A stretch of DNA of 64,000 nt from Solimonas flava DSM 18980. Its GTDB lineage: Bacteria; Pseudomonadota; Gammaproteobacteria; Nevskiales; Nevskiaceae. Below are positions 29,011 through 39,439 of the stretch, piece by piece. The stretch spans positions 132,530 to 196,529 of the forward strand of contig NZ_AUFV01000008.1 of the NCBI RefSeq assembly GCF_000426685.1, written 5' to 3'. How positions within the stretch are numbered: position 1 is the first letter of the stretch; every line of letters begins with the position of its first letter. Position numbers and translations under genes: made by a program. Below the pieces are notes generated by a model. The model did not search any database and had not been told where the DNA came from. It worked only from the letters and a program-made list of their open reading frames with translations.

Positions 29011-30330
29011 ATGAACCCGTCCGACTTCGTTTCCGTGCTGCGCGGTTGCGCGCCGTATGTGCATGCGCACAACGGCCGCGTGTTCGTCATCGCCTTCGGC
29101 GGCGAAGCGGCCGAGCGACCGGACTTCGACTCGCTGATCTACGACATCGCCCTGCTGCACAGCCTCGGCGTCAAGCTGATCCTCGTGCACGGAATCCGCC
29201 CGCAGATCGACGCCCGGCTCAAGGCCCAGGGCATCGAACCGCGCTTCGTCGACAACGTCCGCGTCACCGACCGCGCCGCGCTCGAATGCGCCAAGGCCGC
29301 CGCCGGCAGCGTGCGCATGGACATCGAGGCGCGCCTGTCGACCTCGCTGGCGTCGACGCCGATGGGCGGCGCACGCCTGCGCGTCGCCGGCGGCAACTGG
29401 ATCACGGCGCGCCCGGTCGGCGTGCGCAGCGGCATCGACCACCAGTTCACCGGCGAAGTCCGCCGCGTCGATACCGAGACGATCGCCCAGGTGCTCGCGC
29501 AGGATCGCGTCGCGCTGCTGTCGCCGATCGGCTACTCACCGACCGGCGAATCGTTCAACCTGCGCGCCGAGGACCTGGCGACCGCCGTCGCCGTGGCGAT
29601 GGGCGCCGACAAGCTGGTCTTCGTCACGCCGACCAATCCCGACCAGTGGGGTCTTGCCGAAGGCACCGGCGACGTCGGCCAGCTGTCCTGGGCCGAGGGC
29701 GAGCAGCTGCTCGACTCCGGCACGCTGACGCCGGTCGACCACGGCTACCTGCAGGCCGCGCTCGCCGCCACCAAGGGCGGCGTCAAACGCATCCACCTCG
29801 TCGGCCACGACGACGGCGCGCTGCTGCGCGAGCTGTACACGCGCGACGGCGTCGGCCTGATGCTGTATTCGGACGCCGACTACGAAGCCACGCGCGACGC
29901 CACCATCGAGGACGTCGGCGGCGTGATGGCGCTGATCCAGCCGCTCGAACAGCAGGGCATCCTCGTGCCGCGCTCGCGCGAGCAGCTGGAACTCGACATT
30001 CAGCACTTCAACGTCATCGTCCGCGACGGTCTGGTCATCGCCTGCTGCGCGCTGTTCCCGTTCCCGCAGAACGCGATGGGCGAGCTGGCCTGCGTCGCCG
30101 TGCACCCGGAGTATCGCCGTGCCGGCCGCGCCAGCGCGCTGCTCAAGCGCGTCGAGAACGAAGCCCGCGCGATGGGCCTGAAGAAACTGTTCAGCCTCAC
30201 CACGCACACCCCGCACTGGTTCATCGAACACGGCTTCCACAAAGCCCCGATCGACGAACTGCCGGTACAGAAGCAGCGCCTCTACAACTACCAGCGCAAT
30301 TCGCTGGTGGTGGTGAAAGATCTTCAGTAA
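29011..30330 (+). CDS. argA: Amino-acid N-acetyltransferase (N-acetylglutamate synthase)
   Basis: First enzyme of arginine synthesis, 439 aa. An amino-acid-kinase-like N-terminal domain (VIAFGGEAAERPDFDSLIYD near residue 27; KLILVHGIRPQIDARL near 55) senses arginine in this family. A C-terminal GNAT domain follows, with ELACVAVHPEYRRAGRASAL near 355 and KKLFSLTTHTPHWFIEHGF near 390. Typical ArgA length. No ribosome-binding site; a consensus -10 lies 6 nt upstream of the ATG, so the mRNA is probably leaderless. Confidence 0.96.
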   Translation: MNPSDFVSVLRGCAPYVHAHNGRVFVIAFGGEAAERPDFDSLIYDIALLHSLGVKLILVHGIRPQIDARLKAQGIEPRFVDNVRVTDRAALECAKAAAGSVRMDIEARLSTSLASTPMGGARLRVAGGNWITARPVGVRSGIDHQFTGEVRRVDTETIAQVLAQDRVALLSPIGYSPTGESFNLRAEDLATAVAVAMGADKLVFVTPTNPDQWGLAEGTGDVGQLSWAEGEQLLDSGTLTPVDHGYLQAALAATKGGVKRIHLVGHDDGALLRELYTRDGVGLMLYSDADYEATRDATIEDVGGVMALIQPLEQQGILVPRSREQLELDIQHFNVIVRDGLVIACCALFPFPQNAMGELACVAVHPEYRRAGRASALLKRVENEARAMGLKKLFSLTTHTPHWFIEHGFHKAPIDELPVQKQRLYNYQRNSLVVVKDLQ

Positions 30331-30486
30331 GTCGCCGCACAACCGGGACTAGCGGCGACAAGCCGAATCCGGTCGCTAACCGCCTCACGTGGCGAGCCGA
30401 GGAGCACGCCCCCCCGCGGTGCGGGGGACAACTGCACAAGAGGCAGCCTGCGCGTTAGCCTTTGTGGACCAAGCTTGGGGAGCGCC

Positions 30487-31416
30487 GTGCCCGTACCGAC
30501 TTTCGACCAGTTCATCGAGCCGATCCTGCGCCATCTCGCCGCGCATCCGGATGGCGTCCCGGCGCACGTCGCGCACGAGGCGGCGGCCAAAGCACTAGGT
30601 CTGAGCGCTGAACAGCGGCAGGAACAGATTGGCAGTGGTCAGGCTACGTACAAGAACCGCTCCGGCTGGGCGCACGACCGACTGAAACGCTCCGGCCTTT
30701 CGAGTTCGCCGCGGTATGGCTACTGGAAGATCACACCCGAGGGCATCCGCTACGCCGCCGACCATCCAGCCCCGCTTGCAGCTTCCGAAATCGAACGGCT
30801 GGCGACCGCCAATCTGGCGCTGAGACTCGGCAACAGCGACCCACAGAGCGAACCGGCTACGCAAATCATCGTCCCGCCGTCGATCCCTCCCGGAGCGCCG
30901 GTCAGCCCCGAAGAACGCCTCGAACAAGCATTGCAGGAACTGCGCGACAGCGCCGCTGCCGATCTGCTCGAAAACCTCAAGCGCGTCTCTCCATTGCACT
31001 TCGAGAACATCGTGCTCGACGTCCTGCACGCGCTCGGCTATGGCGCAAGCCGCAACGACCTGCAGCGCGTCGGCGGTAGCGGCGACGGCGGCATCGACGG
31101 CGTGATCTCGCTCGACAAGCTCGGCCTGGAAAAGGTTTACGTACAGGCCAAGCGCTGGAAAGAAAGCGCGGTCGGCCGTCCGGACCTGCAGGCTTTCTAC
31201 GGCGCGCTGGCCGGCCAGAAGGCCAAGCGCGGCGTGTTCATCACGACATCCAGCTTCACGCCGCAGGCGCAGGACTTCGCGAAGTCTGTCGAAGGTATCG
31301 TCCTCGTCGACGGAGACAGGCTCGTGCATCTCATGATCGAGCACGAGGTCGGCGTCTCGTCGCGCATCATCAAAGTGCCGAAGCTCGACAGCGACTATTT
31401 CGACGAGGACAGCTGA
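30487..31416 (+). CDS. mrr: Mrr-family restriction endonuclease
   Basis: 309-aa Type IV (modification-dependent) restriction protein. The N-terminal winged-helix Mrr_N domain covers roughly residues 1-95 (GWAHDRLKRSGLSSSPRYGY). The C-terminal PD-(D/E)xK nuclease fold has HFENIVLDVLHALGYG near 173, GGSGDGGIDGVISLDKLGLE near 200 and YVQAKRW near 222; the Asp of GIDG and the QAK motif are the expected catalytic residues. The GTG start has GGGGAG 5 nt upstream; a TTG 12 nt earlier is in frame. No methyltransferase is next to it, as expected for Mrr. Base composition looks somewhat less GC-rich than the neighbours. Confidence 0.92.
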   Translation: MPVPTFDQFIEPILRHLAAHPDGVPAHVAHEAAAKALGLSAEQRQEQIGSGQATYKNRSGWAHDRLKRSGLSSSPRYGYWKITPEGIRYAADHPAPLAASEIERLATANLALRLGNSDPQSEPATQIIVPPSIPPGAPVSPEERLEQALQELRDSAAADLLENLKRVSPLHFENIVLDVLHALGYGASRNDLQRVGGSGDGGIDGVISLDKLGLEKVYVQAKRWKESAVGRPDLQAFYGALAGQKAKRGVFITTSSFTPQAQDFAKSVEGIVLVDGDRLVHLMIEHEVGVSSRIIKVPKLDSDYFDEDS

Positions 31417-31494
31417 GCGCACCCGCGCACCGCCCCGCCGAACGGAAAAGGCCGGCCGCTCCCCAATCCTTGTTCCCTTGCCCCGCAAGCCGGC

Positions 31495-32313
31495 TCAGCT
31501 GGCGATCACGCCCATCGTGATCGTCGCCGTGTAGCCGGAGCTGACGTTGCCCGAGAAGCTCAGCATCTCGTCGTCGTAGCCGTCCGCGAAGATGCCGTCG
31601 GCGTCGTTGCTGGTCGCGCGCGTCGATTCGCTCTTGCTGTACGCGCTGCTCGCGTAGACCAGTTCATTGATGTCCTCGTCGAATGCGAACTGCGAGGTCT
31701 TCAGCAGGGTGTTGAAACTGTCGTCGGCGTAGACCTCCACGTGGATGTGCGTCGCGCGACCCGAGTAGCGGCCGGGGTAGATCGTCTTGAACGTGACCTG
31801 GCCGTTGCCGTCGGTGACCTGCACGCCGCGCAGGTAGGTGTGCGCGCTGTTGCTGCCGTAGACCGAGTATTCGCCGCTGGCGTTGCAGTGCCAGACGTAG
31901 ACGGCCGCACCTTCGAGCAAGGCGCAATTGTTGCCGACGTCCTCGACGGTGATCGTCAGCGTCAGCGGCACGCCGGCTTGCGTGTCGCTGCCGTCGAAGT
32001 CGGTGGTGATGTCGCCGCGGACCGCGGCGCTGTTGCGCAGGACGTCGGTCACGCCGCTCTGCGAACCGTCGGCCGGATACGGGCCGTTGGTTTCTTCGGG
32101 AATCTCGACGCAGCTGCCGCCGGACGCCGAGCCGCTGCCGGAGCCGGAGCTGCTGCCGGAAGCGGTACTGCCCGAGGTGCTGCCGTCGGCGCTGTCGCTG
32201 CCGCCCCCGCTGCAGGCGGCGAGGACCAGCGCGCCGAATCCGCCGCCGATGACACCGAGCGCGGCGCGGCGGTCGAGGCTGGCTTCGGTGAACGGAATCT
32301 TGGCGAGGGGCAT
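31495..32313 (-). CDS. Tat-exported lipoprotein with intradiol-dioxygenase-like domain
   Basis: 272 aa. The N-terminus holds a twin-arginine signal with a lipobox (LDRRAALGVIGGGFGALVLAAC), followed by a long Ser/Gly linker (SGGGSDSADGSTSG onward). The folded part resembles the protocatechuate 3,4-dioxygenase beta chain: EETNGPYPADGS near 95, VYVWHCNASGEYSVYG near 160, and TIYPGRYSGRATHIHVEVY near 195. The two Tyr and two His of the usual ferric site are all present. Its extracytoplasmic location makes classic catechol degradation doubtful, and the substrate is unknown. The start was trimmed to the ATG before the Tat motif. Confidence 0.82.
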   Translation of the reverse strand: MPLAKIPFTEASLDRRAALGVIGGGFGALVLAACSGGGSDSADGSTSGSTASGSSSGSGSGSASGGSCVEIPEETNGPYPADGSQSGVTDVLRNSAAVRGDITTDFDGSDTQAGVPLTLTITVEDVGNNCALLEGAAVYVWHCNASGEYSVYGSNSAHTYLRGVQVTDGNGQVTFKTIYPGRYSGRATHIHVEVYADDSFNTLLKTSQFAFDEDINELVYASSAYSKSESTRATSNDADGIFADGYDDEMLSFSGNVSSGYTATITMGVIAS

Positions 32314-32444
32314 GTTGCGCAGGGCATGGGAACCGAAGCTCAGCTTAGGCCGGGGAACCGGCGGGATGGCGCCGCCGTTACAATTGCGAATCACTTTCTA
32401 CAAGCCGCAACCGGCGTTGCCGGACCGTGACACCGCGGCCACCG

Positions 32445-32450
32445 TACCCT
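32445..32450 (+). promoter_or_regulatory. Possible -10 box of bioA, leaderless
   Basis: TACCCT is followed by GCCCC (5 nt) and the bioA ATG, with no Shine-Dalgarno. A weaker match than the lgt, ygfB and argA cases. Confidence 0.3.
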
Positions 32451-32455
32451 GCCCC

Positions 32456-33850
32456 ATGACCAACGAAGACTGGAAGCAACGCTCGCTCGCGCATGTCTGG
32501 CATCCGTGCACGCAGATGCGCGACCACGCCGGCGCTTCGCCGGAGATTCCGCTGATTCCCGTTGCGCGCGCCGAGGGGGTCTGGCTCGAAGACTTCGAGG
32601 GCAAGCGCTATCTGGACGCGGTCAGCTCGTGGTGGACGAACATCTTCGGCCACCGCCATCCGACGATCGTCGCGGCGCTCAAGGACCAGCTCGACACGCT
32701 CGACCACGTCATCTTCGCCGGCTTCACGCACGCGCCGGCCGTCGAACTCGCGGAGCGCCTCGTGCGGCTGGCGCCGCCGGGCCTGAACCGCTGCTTCTTC
32801 GCCGACAACGGCTCGGCGGCGGTCGAGGTCGCGCTGAAGATGAGCTTTCACTACTGGCGCAACGTCGGCCAGACCAAGAAAACCCGCTTCATCGCGCTCG
32901 ACAACAGCTACCACGGCGAGACGCTTGGCGCGCTCGCGGTCGGCGGCCCGAGCATGTACCGCGACACCTATGCGCCGCTCTTGCTGCAGCCGATCCACGT
33001 GCCCTCGCCCGACTGCTACCCGCGCGGCGCCGGCGAAAGCTGGGAGGACTACACGCGCCGCCAGTTCTGGCACATGGAGCAGGCGCTGGAGCGCCACGCC
33101 GACGAAGTCTGCGCGGTGATCGTCGAGCCGCTGATCCAGTGCGCCGGCGGCATGCGCATGTACCACCCGCTGTATCTGACGCTGCTGCGCGAGGCCTGCG
33201 ACCGCCACGGCGTGCACCTGATCGCCGACGAGATCGCCGTCGGCTTCGGCCGCACCGGCCGCATGTGGGCCTGCGACTGGGCGCCGCCGCCGCGCCACGA
33301 CGAGGACGCGCAGCCGGGCATCACGCCGGACTTCATGTGCCTGTCGAAAGGCATCACCGGCGGCACCCTGCCGCTGGCGGTGACGCTGACGCGCGAGTCG
33401 ATCTACGAGGCGTTCTGGGCCGAGTACCGCGAGGGCAAGGCCTTTTTGCATTCGCATTCGTACACCGGCAATCCGCTCGCCTGCCGCGCCGCGCTGGCGA
33501 CGCTGGACCTGTTCGAGGAAACGCGCGCGCTGGCGACCAACCGCGCCGTTGCGCAGCTGATGTGGGCGCAGACCGCCGAGCTGCGCCAGCTGCCGCACGT
33601 CGCCGAGGTGCGCCAGCAGGGCATGGTGCTGGCGATCGAGCTGGCGAAGAACATTCGCACCAAGGAACCGTTCCCGGCCGCCGAGCGCCGCGGCCTGCGC
33701 GTCTACAACTACGCGCTCGAACAGGGCGTGCTGCTGCGCCCGCTCGGCAACGTCATCTACTTCATGCCGCCGTACGTCATCACGCCCAAGGAGATCGAAC
33801 GGCTCGTGCAGGTCGCGACCGAGGGCATCCGCCGCGCGGTGCGCGACTGA
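32456..33850 (+). CDS. bioA: Adenosylmethionine-8-amino-7-oxononanoate aminotransferase
   Basis: PLP-dependent class III aminotransferase of biotin synthesis, 464 aa. It begins MTNEDWKQRSLAHVWHPCTQ, a BioA hallmark, with DAVSSWWTNIFGHRHP near residue 55, FFADNGSAAVEVALKM near 118, LIADEIAVGFGRTGRMWACD near 258 and the PLP lysine in MCLSKGITGGTLPLAVTL near 305. The other bio genes are not in this window. The frame extends upstream into the lipoprotein region on the opposite strand; this ATG gives the conserved N-terminus. Confidence 0.95.
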   Translation: MTNEDWKQRSLAHVWHPCTQMRDHAGASPEIPLIPVARAEGVWLEDFEGKRYLDAVSSWWTNIFGHRHPTIVAALKDQLDTLDHVIFAGFTHAPAVELAERLVRLAPPGLNRCFFADNGSAAVEVALKMSFHYWRNVGQTKKTRFIALDNSYHGETLGALAVGGPSMYRDTYAPLLLQPIHVPSPDCYPRGAGESWEDYTRRQFWHMEQALERHADEVCAVIVEPLIQCAGGMRMYHPLYLTLLREACDRHGVHLIADEIAVGFGRTGRMWACDWAPPPRHDEDAQPGITPDFMCLSKGITGGTLPLAVTLTRESIYEAFWAEYREGKAFLHSHSYTGNPLACRAALATLDLFEETRALATNRAVAQLMWAQTAELRQLPHVAEVRQQGMVLAIELAKNIRTKEPFPAAERRGLRVYNYALEQGVLLRPLGNVIYFMPPYVITPKEIERLVQVATEGIRRAVRD

Positions 33851-33966
33851 CATCGGCCTGACGCCGCCGCGTCGGCCATGACCGGCGCGCGCCCGCCGCG
33901 GCGTTCTGTCATCGCCGTTTCACTTCGCTGCCGCATCGTCGGCGTTTTCTTCGGGGGAAGACGGCG

Positions 33967-35511
33967 ATGCGGATGCGGGCCTGGCGGGCGGGCGTGGCGA
34001 CGGCGATGGCACTCGCGTTCGCGGCCTGCGGTGGTGGCGGCAGCGACGGCAGCAGCGAAGGCGGCAGCGGCGGCACGCGCTATCGGCTCGCGGTCAGCGT
34101 CAGCGGCGCCGGCCGCGTGGTCTCGGCGCCGGGCGGCATCGACTGCGGCTCGCAGTGCGAGGCGAATCTGCCCGCCGGCAGCACGGTGGTGCTGACGGCG
34201 ACACCGGCCGCCGGCCAGCAGTTCGACGGCTTCACGGGCGCCTGCAGCGGCACGAGCTGCACGCTGCGGCTCGACGCCGACGCCCGCGTCAGCGCGCGCT
34301 TCTCGGCCGCGCCGGTGGTCAAGGCCTGCGACGAGGACCCGGACGCGCCGACCGCGCCGCTGCAGCACTACCGCGGCCTGATCCACGCCCACACCGCGTA
34401 CTCGGACGGTGACATCCGCTCCAAGCCGCACGACGTGTTCCAGGCCGCGTACGACCAGCAGCTGTCGTTCGCCGCCGTCACCGATCATTCCGACACGCTC
34501 AACGGTCTGCTCTATATCTCCGTCGGTTCGGACTGCTTCAGCTCGCTGCAAGGCCTGCTGACCTGTCTGGTCCCGCAGGCCGGCGACTTCCGCAAGTGGG
34601 AGATGACGCAGCAGCAGATCGACGCCGACCGCAGCGACCGCTTCCTGCCGATTCGTGGTTTCGAGTGGACCTCGGACCGCTTCGGCCACATCAACGTGCT
34701 GTTCGGCCGCAACTTCTCGAACGCCAAGTTCGACGGCGGCTACCTGCTGACGATGGACACCTTCTGGAGCTGGCTGGCGCGCGCGCCGGGCCCGGACGCG
34801 ACGCCGGGCGTGACCGCGCTCGGCGGCGGCGCCGACAGCCTGGCGATCTTCAACCACCCCGGCGACAAATGCCTCAGCGACAGCGACGCCGGCTGCAACT
34901 GGAACGACTTCGCCTACATCGACAGCGTCGACGCGCAGATGGTCGGCATCGAACTCGCGAACGACCATCGCCACGACCGCTACGCCGACGACTACATGCG
35001 GGCGCTGGACCGCGGCTGGCACGTCGGCGCGGTCGGCGCCGAGGACATGCACGACACCACCTGGGCACAGCCGCAGCATCCGAAGACCGTGGTGCTCGCC
35101 GAATCGCTCGACGACGCCGCCTTCAAGAAGGCGATGCAGGCGCGCCGCATGTACGCGCTGGTCAGCAACCAGCCGAACGAAGACCTGCGCATCACGCTCG
35201 ACGCCGAGGGCCACGCGATGGGCTCGCGCCTGAGCTGCAGCGCCGGCAAGACGGTGCCGCTGCGCGTGCATGTCACGCTCGCCTCCGGCGCGCCGTTCAG
35301 CGGCATCCTGCGCCTCTACGACCGCGCCGATCCGCAGGCGCCGCTCGCCGACGGCCCGGGCAGCCCGCTCGCGACCATCAGCGGCGACACGCTGGAGTAC
35401 GCGCTGCCGGTCGCGGCCGAGGGCGAGCACTGGTTCTTCGTGCGCGTCGACAACGCCTCGGGCGAATCGCTCGCCTATACCAGCCCGATCTGGATCCGCG
35501 CGCGGCCGTAG
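33967..35511 (+). CDS. PHP-domain lipoprotein with an N-terminal InlB-like repeat
   Basis: 514 aa. Signal peptide with lipobox (ATAMALAFAACGGGG, Cys near residue 20), a Gly/Ser linker, then a small beta-repeat domain (SVSGAGRVVSAPGGIDCGS through TATPAAGQQFDGFTGACSG, near 45-100) of the divergent InlB-repeat type. A large metallophosphoesterase-like PHP region follows: YRGLIHAHTAYSDGDIRSKP near 135, AAVTDHSDTLNGLLY near 165 and AVGAEDMHDTTWAQPQHPKT near 355. These His/Asp motifs resemble the CehA/McbA-type hydrolases. Probably anchored at the outer membrane; the substrate is unknown. Confidence 0.82.
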   Translation: MRMRAWRAGVATAMALAFAACGGGGSDGSSEGGSGGTRYRLAVSVSGAGRVVSAPGGIDCGSQCEANLPAGSTVVLTATPAAGQQFDGFTGACSGTSCTLRLDADARVSARFSAAPVVKACDEDPDAPTAPLQHYRGLIHAHTAYSDGDIRSKPHDVFQAAYDQQLSFAAVTDHSDTLNGLLYISVGSDCFSSLQGLLTCLVPQAGDFRKWEMTQQQIDADRSDRFLPIRGFEWTSDRFGHINVLFGRNFSNAKFDGGYLLTMDTFWSWLARAPGPDATPGVTALGGGADSLAIFNHPGDKCLSDSDAGCNWNDFAYIDSVDAQMVGIELANDHRHDRYADDYMRALDRGWHVGAVGAEDMHDTTWAQPQHPKTVVLAESLDDAAFKKAMQARRMYALVSNQPNEDLRITLDAEGHAMGSRLSCSAGKTVPLRVHVTLASGAPFSGILRLYDRADPQAPLADGPGSPLATISGDTLEYALPVAAEGEHWFFVRVDNASGESLAYTSPIWIRARP

Positions 35512-35545
35512 CGGCGCGCGGCGCTGTCGTCGTCATCACCACGGC

Positions 35546-35579
35546 TTGCGCCGCGGCGCACGGCCGCGCCGCAGCGCAA
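35546..35579. terminator. Long hairpin between convergent genes
   Basis: TTGCGC-C-GCGGCGC, ACGGCC loop, GCGCCGC-A-GCGCAA: 13 paired positions with one internal mismatch, in the 73-nt gap between the PHP gene and sdaA. It lacks a T-tract, so intrinsic termination is uncertain. Confidence 0.4.
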
Positions 35580-35584
35580 GCGCC

Positions 35585-37027
<1,443 letters not shown>

Positions 37028-37067
37028 GAAGGCGCCTCCGGTATCCGATCACGAACCGAAACTGCGC

Positions 37068-37135
37068 CCCTTCTGTCGCTGCTGCCTGAGATCGTTATCC
37101 CGTCGGCGGATGCGCGCGGCATCGCTTTCCAGAAG
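37068..37135 (-). promoter_or_regulatory. Glycine riboswitch aptamer II (sdaA leader)
   Basis: Minus strand: CTTCTGGAAAGCG, a short P2, the core CGCCGACGGGATAAC, then ATCTCAGGCAGCAGCGACAG and AAG. CTTCTG pairs with CAGAAG as P1. It follows aptamer I and lies about 40 nt before sdaA. Confidence 0.85.
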
Positions 37136-37145
37136 TCACAACGTC

Positions 37146-37218
37146 GTGCGGTCCTTTTGCCTGAGAGATTCCGGGGCGGTTGCTCCTTCGGCGCCGGCGC
37201 ATGCCGGTCTCTCCCGCG
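37146..37218 (-). promoter_or_regulatory. Glycine riboswitch aptamer I (sdaA leader)
   Basis: Minus strand: CGCGGGAGAGACCGGC, GCCGGCGCCGAAGGAGCAA, then CCCCGGAATCTCTCAGGC and AAAAGGACCGC. This is an almost textbook glycine aptamer, closer to consensus than the one before gcvT. It forms a tandem unit with the aptamer at 37068-37135. Confidence 0.92.
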
Positions 37219-37312
37219 ACGACGGCGCCATCATGAAAAGCGCCGCGCGCGCCGTCAACGGGGCACGCGGCGCGAGCGCGGAAGGCCGCGGCCGGCCGCG
37301 CGCCGGTAACGC

Positions 37313-38317
37313 TCAGCCGTTGACGCCGCTCATCATCGCTTCGGGATAGCGCAGCCCGGCGACGGCGCCGGCCGGAAACACCGCATCGAGCGCGGCGAGT
37401 TCATCGGCGCCGAGCTTCACCGTCAACGCACCGATGTTCTCGTCGAGATACTTGCGGCGCTTGGTGCCCGGGATCGGCACGATGTCCTCGCCCTGCGCGA
37501 GCACCCAGGCCAGCGCCAGCTGCGCCGGCGTACAGCCACGCGAGGTGGCCATCGCCTCGACCTTGGCGACCAGCGCGAGGTTGCGCGCGAAATTCTCGCC
37601 CTGGAAGCGCGGGCTGTGACGGCGGTAGTCGTCGGCGTCGAAATCCGCCGGCGATTTGAACGCGCCGGCCAGGAAGCCGCGCCCGAGCGGGCTGTAGGCC
37701 ACCAGCGTCACGCCGAGCTTGCGGCACATCGCCAGTGCGCCAGATTCGTCGACGTCGCGCGTCCACAGCGAGTACTCGCTCTGCAGCGCGGCGATCGGAT
37801 GGACCTTGTGCGCGCGTTCCAGCGTCGCCGCCGAAGCTTCGGAAAGGCCCAGCCAGCGGACCTTGCCGGCACGCACGAGGTCGGCCATCGCGCCGACCGT
37901 TTCCTCGATCGGCACCGAGCGGTCGACGCGATGCTGGTAGTAGAGGTCGATGTGGTCGACGCCGAGCCGTTTCAGGCTGCCCTCGACGGACGCGCGCACA
38001 TACTCCGGCCGGCCGTTGAAACCACGCGCCGCCGGGTTGTTCGGATCGCGCACGATGCCGAACTTGGTGGCGATAAAGGCTTGGTGACGCCGGCCCTTGA
38101 TCGCACGGCCGACCAGTTCCTCGTTGGTGTAGGGGCCGTACATGTCGGCGGTATCGAGAAAGTTCAGGCCGCGGTCCAGTGCGTGCGCGATCGTCGCCAG
38201 GGACTCGGCCTCGTCGCGCTGGCCGTAGAAATCGGACATGCCCATGCAGCCGAGGCCGATCGCCGACACATATGGACCGTTGCCACCGAGGCGGCGCTGC
38301 GGGAGGGTCATCGTCAT
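37313..38317 (-). CDS. Aldo/keto reductase
   Basis: 334-aa NADPH-dependent oxidoreductase of the AKR superfamily (AKR13-like). It begins [20 protein letters not shown] and carries [20 protein letters not shown] near residue 47 (catalytic Asp and Tyr), the Lys in FIATKFGI near 78, YYQHRVD near 120 and the cofactor motif [18 protein letters not shown] near 280. The start was trimmed to the ATG that gives the family N-terminus; a 28-codon extension is open but unlike the family. It diverges from an AraC regulator, a frequent pairing that suggests control by it. Confidence 0.92.
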   Translation of the reverse strand: MTMTLPQRRLGGNGPYVSAIGLGCMGMSDFYGQRDEAESLATIAHALDRGLNFLDTADMYGPYTNEELVGRAIKGRRHQAFIATKFGIVRDPNNPAARGFNGRPEYVRASVEGSLKRLGVDHIDLYYQHRVDRSVPIEETVGAMADLVRAGKVRWLGLSEASAATLERAHKVHPIAALQSEYSLWTRDVDESGALAMCRKLGVTLVAYSPLGRGFLAGAFKSPADFDADDYRRHSPRFQGENFARNLALVAKVEAMATSRGCTPAQLALAWVLAQGEDIVPIPGTKRRKYLDENIGALTVKLGADELAALDAVFPAGAVAGLRYPEAMMSGVNG

Positions 38318-38500
38318 GGAAAATTCCTGTGAGGATCGGAAAGGATGCGGCTTCGCCGCGTGACCGGACCAGCATAGGCCCAGGCCCGGAGCCGGCATTA
38401 GCGGATTGCTGTCCGATGCTTGCCCGATTCTCCAAGCGGCTCTGCCGCTCGCGCACGCGGGCGTATAGTCGCCGTGAACCTTTCGTCCTCCCGGAAAGCC

Positions 38501-39439
38501 ATGATGACCACGGTCTTTGCCGACGCCGACGAAGCCGATCCGCTCGCCGCCGCGCGGACCGAGCTCGCCGACCGGATTGCCCGATTAACGCTATCGGACG
38601 GCATGCACGACACGGCGATCGCGCCGCTGCAACTGCTGCGCGCCAGCTCGACGACGCAATGCACGCCATCGATCTACGACCCGGCGATCTGCGTCGTCGC
38701 GCAGGGCCGCAAGCATGCGCTGCTCGACGGCGAGCGCTTCGTCTACGATCCGCTGCACTACCTCGTCGTCTCGGTCACGCTGCCGGTCGTCGGCCAGATC
38801 ATCGAGGCCTCGCCGGACAAGCCCTACCTGTGCCTGCGCCTGTCGGTCGATCCGCGCGACATCGGCGCGCTGATGCTGGAAACCGATCCGCGCGCGGCAG
38901 CCGGCGCCGGCATCGACCGCGGCCTGTACTCGGCGCGCACGACGGCGCCGCTGCTCGATACCGTGCTGCGCCTGATGCGCCTGCTCGACACGCCGCAGGA
39001 CGCGCCGGTGCTCGCACCGCTGGCGATCCGCGAAATCTACTACCGCGTGCTGGTCGGCGAACTCGGCCACCGCCTGCGCGAGCTGGCGACCGCCGACAGC
39101 CGCGCCGACCGCATCCACCGCGCGATCCGCGTGCTGCGCACGCGCTTTCAGGAAACACTGCGCGTCGATGAACTGGCCGATGCCGCCTGCATGAGCGCCT
39201 CGGCGCTGCACCATCATTTCAAGGCGGTGACGGCGATGTCGCCGCTGCAGTACCAGAAGCATCTGCGCCTGCACGAGGCACGCCGGCTGATGCTGTCGCT
39301 GGGCCTGGAGGCCAACGCCGCCGCACACCGCGTCGGCTACGAAAGCGCTTCGCAGTTCAGCCGCGAGTACAAGCGCCTGTTCGGCGCGCCGCCGAAACAG
39401 GAAATCGACCGCCTGCGCGGCAACGCGCTGGCGGCCTGA
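38501..39439 (+). CDS. AraC-family regulator
   Basis: 312-aa regulator. The N-terminal AraC_N domain includes [20 protein letters not shown] near residue 58 and [19 protein letters not shown] near 82. The C-terminal double helix-turn-helix includes [20 protein letters not shown] near 220 and [18 protein letters not shown] near 282. The ATG at 38501 follows GGAAAG; a TATAGT lies about 36 nt upstream. It diverges from the aldo/keto reductase gene and probably regulates it. Confidence 0.92.
   Translation: MMTTVFADADEADPLAAARTELADRIARLTLSDGMHDTAIAPLQLLRASSTTQCTPSIYDPAICVVAQGRKHALLDGERFVYDPLHYLVVSVTLPVVGQIIEASPDKPYLCLRLSVDPRDIGALMLETDPRAAAGAGIDRGLYSARTTAPLLDTVLRLMRLLDTPQDAPVLAPLAIREIYYRVLVGELGHRLRELATADSRADRIHRAIRVLRTRFQETLRVDELADAACMSASALHHHFKAVTAMSPLQYQKHLRLHEARRLMLSLGLEANAAAHRVGYESASQFSREYKRLFGAPPKQEIDRLRGNALAA

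Noticed and set aside
30395-30440. CCCCC-GCGGTG-CGGGGG hairpin after argA as a terminator
   Set aside because: No T-tract follows and the stem is only 5 bp; too weak to annotate.
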